Assembly: GCA_949290445.1 (NCBI GenBank)
Contig: CASERW010000010.1
Location: forward strand, 1-33,743
DNA from: Aeriscardovia aeriphila
GTDB taxonomy: Bacteria > Actinomycetota > Actinomycetes > Actinomycetales > Bifidobacteriaceae
Reading direction: 5' to 3'
DNA: 33,743 nt
Shown piece after piece: positions 30,566-33,743 of the stretch. The notes below the pieces were generated by a model, which did not search any database, was not told the DNA's origin, and was given only the letters and a program-made list of their open reading frames with translations. Made by a program: the position numbers and the translations under genes. Within the stretch, counting starts at the first letter, position 1. Each line of letters begins with the position of its first letter.

Positions 30566-33544
30566 CTATTCTCCTTCAGCCTGGAAGCGCAGAGATTCCT
30601 GCTTCACAAATTCTTTGAGAGCCTTGATCAGCTTGATCACTTTCAACAACCCCAAGTGATACGGCTCAAGTGCCTTACGGATGTCCTCATCGGAGAGCTC
30701 ACCGCGGAAGTTATGCTCAGTGAACACATGCTGAACATCTTCCGGTTTCAAGCCGTTCTCCTGAGCGAAAGCCTCGAGTTCGTGCTGCAAAGTTTCCTTC
30801 TCATATTCCTCATAGGCCTCAGAAATATTTGCATCCTCGGGAAGCTCATAGAACACGTTCTCCAAGAAGCCCACAATAATGTCCTTCTTGGCACGCAAAG
30901 CAGCATTATCAGAGCGCTCAATTTCGCGCTTGACGAGGTCAATATCACGCTCGCGCTCCTCAGCCGTCTTTTTACTGGATTTTGCTTCCTTCAGCAAGCC
31001 CAGAATATACATAACGTTGATGCGGTCAGTGCGCACGAGTTCGATTTCAAAATCGACATCAACCGGAACTGGTGCTTTCTTCTTATCATCCTGAACGCGC
31101 GTTTGATCGTAGAAGTACAAGTATGCCGACTTATACACTTCAAACTCTTCTTCATCCATCGCAACAGAGAGATCGTGCCAATCAAACTGCGAGAAGGTTT
31201 TCAGCGTAGCCAGAGTTCCTGCCAGAGCGCGGAAATTAACGATAAACTCGCGAATATCGTCTTCAGCCTGCAAGTTCAAAGCCATATCAGCTGTCGGAGC
31301 AACCAACCTGACGTGAGCAACCTGGCGTACCCACCGCTCGAGGTACTCCGGGTAGCTTTCCAGCAGGCAGTCGTTAGGGTTACCATCACCTGAGAACAGG
31401 CGCAAAGCGTCATCTTGTGCCTTCTTGATGTTGCGGTAAGAAATAATTTGACCGAACTGTTTCGTTGGCTTATCCACACGGTTGGTACGTGAGTACGCCT
31501 GAACGAGCGAATGCCACACGAGGTTCTTATCCAAGTACAAAGTATTCAGCGTTCTCGCGTCGAAGCCGGTCAGCATCATGTTGACGACCAGCAGAATGTC
31601 GATTTGCGGAAGCTCCTTTTGCTTCATTCGCTTGGAAATATCCTTGCGATAGGCGTCGAAGGAGTCGAGGCCGTACGCCGTGTTGAACTCTTGGTTGTAG
31701 TCGTTCATGATGCGCTGGAGAAGCATCTGCGCGTTCTCCTTTTGCACTGGTGCAAGCTGCTCGTCGCCTTCTGACGTATCGGCTTGAGGGTCGAGGTACA
31801 TCGCAGGATTATCAGGAGCGTCCTCATTATCTGCGTAGGAGAAAATAGCAGCAAGGCGGAATCGCTTTTCCTCTGGTCGTTGCTCGTTGAGGGCCTTGAA
31901 GACGTTATAGTACTTGCCCAAAGTTTCTATCGAGTCAACAGCGAAGAGCGAGGTGTACGTGTCTGCTCCTTGAATGGTGTGCTGATCGTGATGGGCAAAA
32001 ATATGTTCTGCAACCTTCTCAATGCGCTGAGGGGCATGGTAAAGCGGGGAAATATCAATATCATGCTCTGCGCAGTACTGTGGGTCGTCAAGCTTCGCAG
32101 GGTCAACACCTGGAGCGGCAACATCGGTAACTTTGATAGAATTCTCAAACTCCACGGAGAAGCGCAGAACATTTCCGTCGGCGATGGCGTCCTTGATCAT
32201 GTACTTGTGCAAGCAAGCGTCAAGCCGGTCGCCTGCGGAGAAAATGTCAGCTGTGGTTTGGCGCGCACTTCCCTTGTTCTGTTCGAAAATAGGGGTTCCG
32301 GTAAAGCCGATGTAATTGGCGTTGCGGAAGGCGCGGTCGATATCGCGATGCATTTTGCCAAACTGAGAGCGGTGACATTCGTCGATAATGAAGACGACCT
32401 TCTTATCGCGGTAGCTTTCCATCAGGTCGCGGTAGCGTTCGCTACGCACTGCGGTCGCCATTTTTTGAATGGTGGTGACAATCAGTTTTCTATCAGCTTG
32501 TTTGAGCTGCTTAACAAGCACTGCCGTTGAGGTAGAGCCGTCGACACTGTCTGCTTCGAAAGAGTTATATTCATCAACCGTCTGGTCGTCGAGGTCCTTA
32601 CGGTCGATGAGGAAAATCACTTTGTCAATCCTGGGCTGGTCGCGCAAAAGCTGGGCGAGCTTAAAGGATGTCAGTGTTTTACCCGAGCCTGTGCAAGCAA
32701 AGACGTATCCGTTCTTATTTTCAACGATGACGCGCTTGATAGCTGCCTTCACCGCGAAAATCTGATACGGGCGCATTACCATCAGCACAGGCTCAGTGGT
32801 TTTGATCACCATGAACTTGCTGATCATTTCCACGAGAGCAGCACGCTGGAAGAAGGTGGCGGTGAACTCTTCGAGCCTGTTAATACGCTTGTTGTGCTCA
32901 TCAGTCCAGAAGAAGACGAGCGACTTCAAAATATTGTTCGGTACACCGTTGACCGTTTCATTCTCATTGCAGAAGTACTTAGTCAGCGACGAGTTCGACA
33001 CGACGAAAAGCTGCAGGAAGTGGAAAAGGCCCTTGAAGGAGTAACTGCGATACCTGTTAATCTGGTTGATTGCTTCGTTAATATCAACGCCATTACGCTT
33101 CAATTCAATCTGAACCACAGGAAGGCCGTTGAGCAGGACGGTGACGTCATAGCGGTTCTTATACACAACATCGTTGCGATGAGCGGGGTCCATGGTGATT
33201 TGGTGGGCAACTTGGAAGGTGTTATTGTCCCAAATCGAGTCAAAGAAGCTTAAATAGACGGTTTTCTCGTTGTCGAGCGTAAGCACCCATTGGTCGCGCA
33301 GAATCTTCGCCGACTCGTACACCGACTTCTTGTCGACATGGTTCATCACGCGCTCAAACTCAGAGTCGGAGAAGCTTGCCTCACCCTTGGCCTCAATGAG
33401 CTTTTTCGCATTGAGTTTGGCGAGTTGAACGCGGAAGTTATCAAGGACGTCTTGGTACGTATGCAGATCCACGTACTCATAGCCAATCTGTTCCAAGCGC
33501 TCGATGAAGAGGTTCTCCAGCTCCAACTCTGACACCCGTGTCAT
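30566..33544 (-). CDS. hsdR: Type I restriction endonuclease motor subunit
   Basis: ATP-dependent translocase and nuclease of the type I complex. The 992-residue protein has an N-terminal PD-(D/E)xK nuclease domain (D-V-T-V-L-L ... QIELKR near residues 133-150), then a superfamily 2 helicase with Walker A CTGSGKT near 287, DECH near 390, motif III GFTGTP near 413 and the QAYSRTNR motif VI near 685, and a C-terminal helical region that contacts HsdM. Length and motif order are those of intact HsdR proteins. GAGGAG precedes the ATG at 33544. It is the first gene of hsdRMS and begins only 27 bp after tRNA-Arg on the same strand, leaving no room for an independent promoter except inside the tRNA gene. 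Confidence 0.96.
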   Translation of the reverse strand: MTRVSELELENLFIERLEQIGYEYVDLHTYQDVLDNFRVQLAKLNAKKLIEAKGEASFSDSEFERVMNHVDKKSVYESAKILRDQWVLTLDNEKTVYLSFFDSIWDNNTFQVAHQITMDPAHRNDVVYKNRYDVTVLLNGLPVVQIELKRNGVDINEAINQINRYRSYSFKGLFHFLQLFVVSNSSLTKYFCNENETVNGVPNNILKSLVFFWTDEHNKRINRLEEFTATFFQRAALVEMISKFMVIKTTEPVLMVMRPYQIFAVKAAIKRVIVENKNGYVFACTGSGKTLTSFKLAQLLRDQPRIDKVIFLIDRKDLDDQTVDEYNSFEADSVDGSTSTAVLVKQLKQADRKLIVTTIQKMATAVRSERYRDLMESYRDKKVVFIIDECHRSQFGKMHRDIDRAFRNANYIGFTGTPIFEQNKGSARQTTADIFSAGDRLDACLHKYMIKDAIADGNVLRFSVEFENSIKVTDVAAPGVDPAKLDDPQYCAEHDIDISPLYHAPQRIEKVAEHIFAHHDQHTIQGADTYTSLFAVDSIETLGKYYNVFKALNEQRPEEKRFRLAAIFSYADNEDAPDNPAMYLDPQADTSEGDEQLAPVQKENAQMLLQRIMNDYNQEFNTAYGLDSFDAYRKDISKRMKQKELPQIDILLVVNMMLTGFDARTLNTLYLDKNLVWHSLVQAYSRTNRVDKPTKQFGQIISYRNIKKAQDDALRLFSGDGNPNDCLLESYPEYLERWVRQVAHVRLVAPTADMALNLQAEDDIREFIVNFRALAGTLATLKTFSQFDWHDLSVAMDEEEFEVYKSAYLYFYDQTRVQDDKKKAPVPVDVDFEIELVRTDRINVMYILGLLKEAKSSKKTAEERERDIDLVKREIERSDNAALRAKKDIIVGFLENVFYELPEDANISEAYEEYEKETLQHELEAFAQENGLKPEDVQHVFTEHNFRGELSDEDIRKALEPYHLGLLKVIKLIKALKEFVKQESLRFQAEGE

Positions 33545-33571
33545 TTTGACTCCTCACGTCGATGGTGTGAG

Positions 33572-33644
33572 TGGGCCCGACGCGGGTCGAACGCGCGACC
33601 TTCTGTTCCGGAGACAGACGCTCTATCCACTGAGCTACGGGCCC
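33572..33644 (-). tRNA. trnR: tRNA-Arg (CCG anticodon)
   Basis: The minus strand gives GGGCCCGTAGCTCAGTGG and a full 73-nt cloverleaf: acceptor arm GGGCCCG/CGGGCCC with discriminator A (33572), anticodon stem TCTGT/ACAGA around CTCCGGA, anticodon CCG at 33611-33609, and T-loop GCGTTCGACCCGC. CCA is not encoded. It decodes CGG. Confidence 0.97.
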
Positions 33645-33671
33645 ATAAAAAGTGCTGGCCATGTCAAAGAG

Positions 33672-33701
33672 TCCATACAAAAGATGACGCGACCAGCACA
33701 A
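33672..33701 (-). promoter_or_regulatory. Candidate promoter of tRNA-Arg (and hsdRMS)
   Basis: On the minus strand TTGTGC (33696-33701), an 18-bp spacer and TATGGA (33672-33677), giving a start about 20 bp ahead of the tRNA. A separate TTGACA (33662-33667) lies too close to the tRNA for a normal -10 box. Confidence 0.35.
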
Positions 33702-33712
33702 GCACAACTCTA

Positions 33713-33741
33713 ACACTTTCGCTGCGATACAGCGAAAGTGT
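33713..33741. terminator. Strong hairpin at the window edge
   Basis: A perfect 12-bp stem ACACTTTCGCTG/CAGCGAAAGTGT with loop CGATA. Its T-runs are poor within the window. It probably ends transcription of a gene beyond the right edge, upstream of the tRNA-Arg promoter. Confidence 0.55.
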
Positions 33742-33743
33742 CG

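Overview
The window reads as a chromosomal piece of a moderate-GC actinobacterium, most likely a member of the Bifidobacteriaceae. This is inferred from gene order and protein style: tRNA-Trp/secE/nusG/rplK/rplA in a row, a NusG with a long acidic N-terminal extension, an RNase E/G with very large disordered arms, a Maf-Nudix fusion, and an argS/thrB pair. No species can be named from sequence reading alone.

Region 1 (1-3070, minus strand) is the translation/transcription block: tRNA-Trp, secE, nusG, rplK, rplA, with terminators after secE, nusG and rplA. A divergent DUF4232 lipoprotein follows (3189-3854, plus). Region 2 (4003-7551, minus) is rplU-rpmA-obgE-add, with a partial terminator between rpmA and obgE. 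Region 3 (7771-11775, minus) is a 1,334-residue RNase E/G whose catalytic core is flanked by low-complexity arms containing 9-bp tandem repeats.

Region 4 (12278-19578, plus) holds three tandem paralogous membrane proteins, each starting with a double-CxxC zinc ribbon. Protein 1 joins a polytopic membrane domain to a TcaA-like extracytoplasmic domain. Protein 2 has only the polytopic domain plus a Pro/Gln tail. Protein 3 has only one membrane span plus the TcaA-like domain. Each gene has its own ribosome binding site; the first two are followed by strong terminators. They may form an envelope complex of unknown function.

Region 5 (19608-23984, minus) is argS-thrB-maf/nudix, with argS and thrB overlapping by 4 bp. 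Region 6 (24056-33644) is an accessory island: an ImmA/IrrE-type metallopeptidase and a type I restriction-modification locus, hsdR-hsdM-hsdS (minus), starting 27 bp after a tRNA-Arg gene. Facing hsdS are a tyrosine recombinase gene and a second, start-less hsdS cassette in the opposite orientation. Three pairs of inverted repeats link the two hsdS copies in the same reading frame, so inversion can exchange DNA-specificity domains. A perfect 14-bp inverted repeat covers the ribosome binding site of the recombinase gene. This shufflon, and the possibility that inversion also changes how the recombinase is expressed, is the most interesting system in the window.
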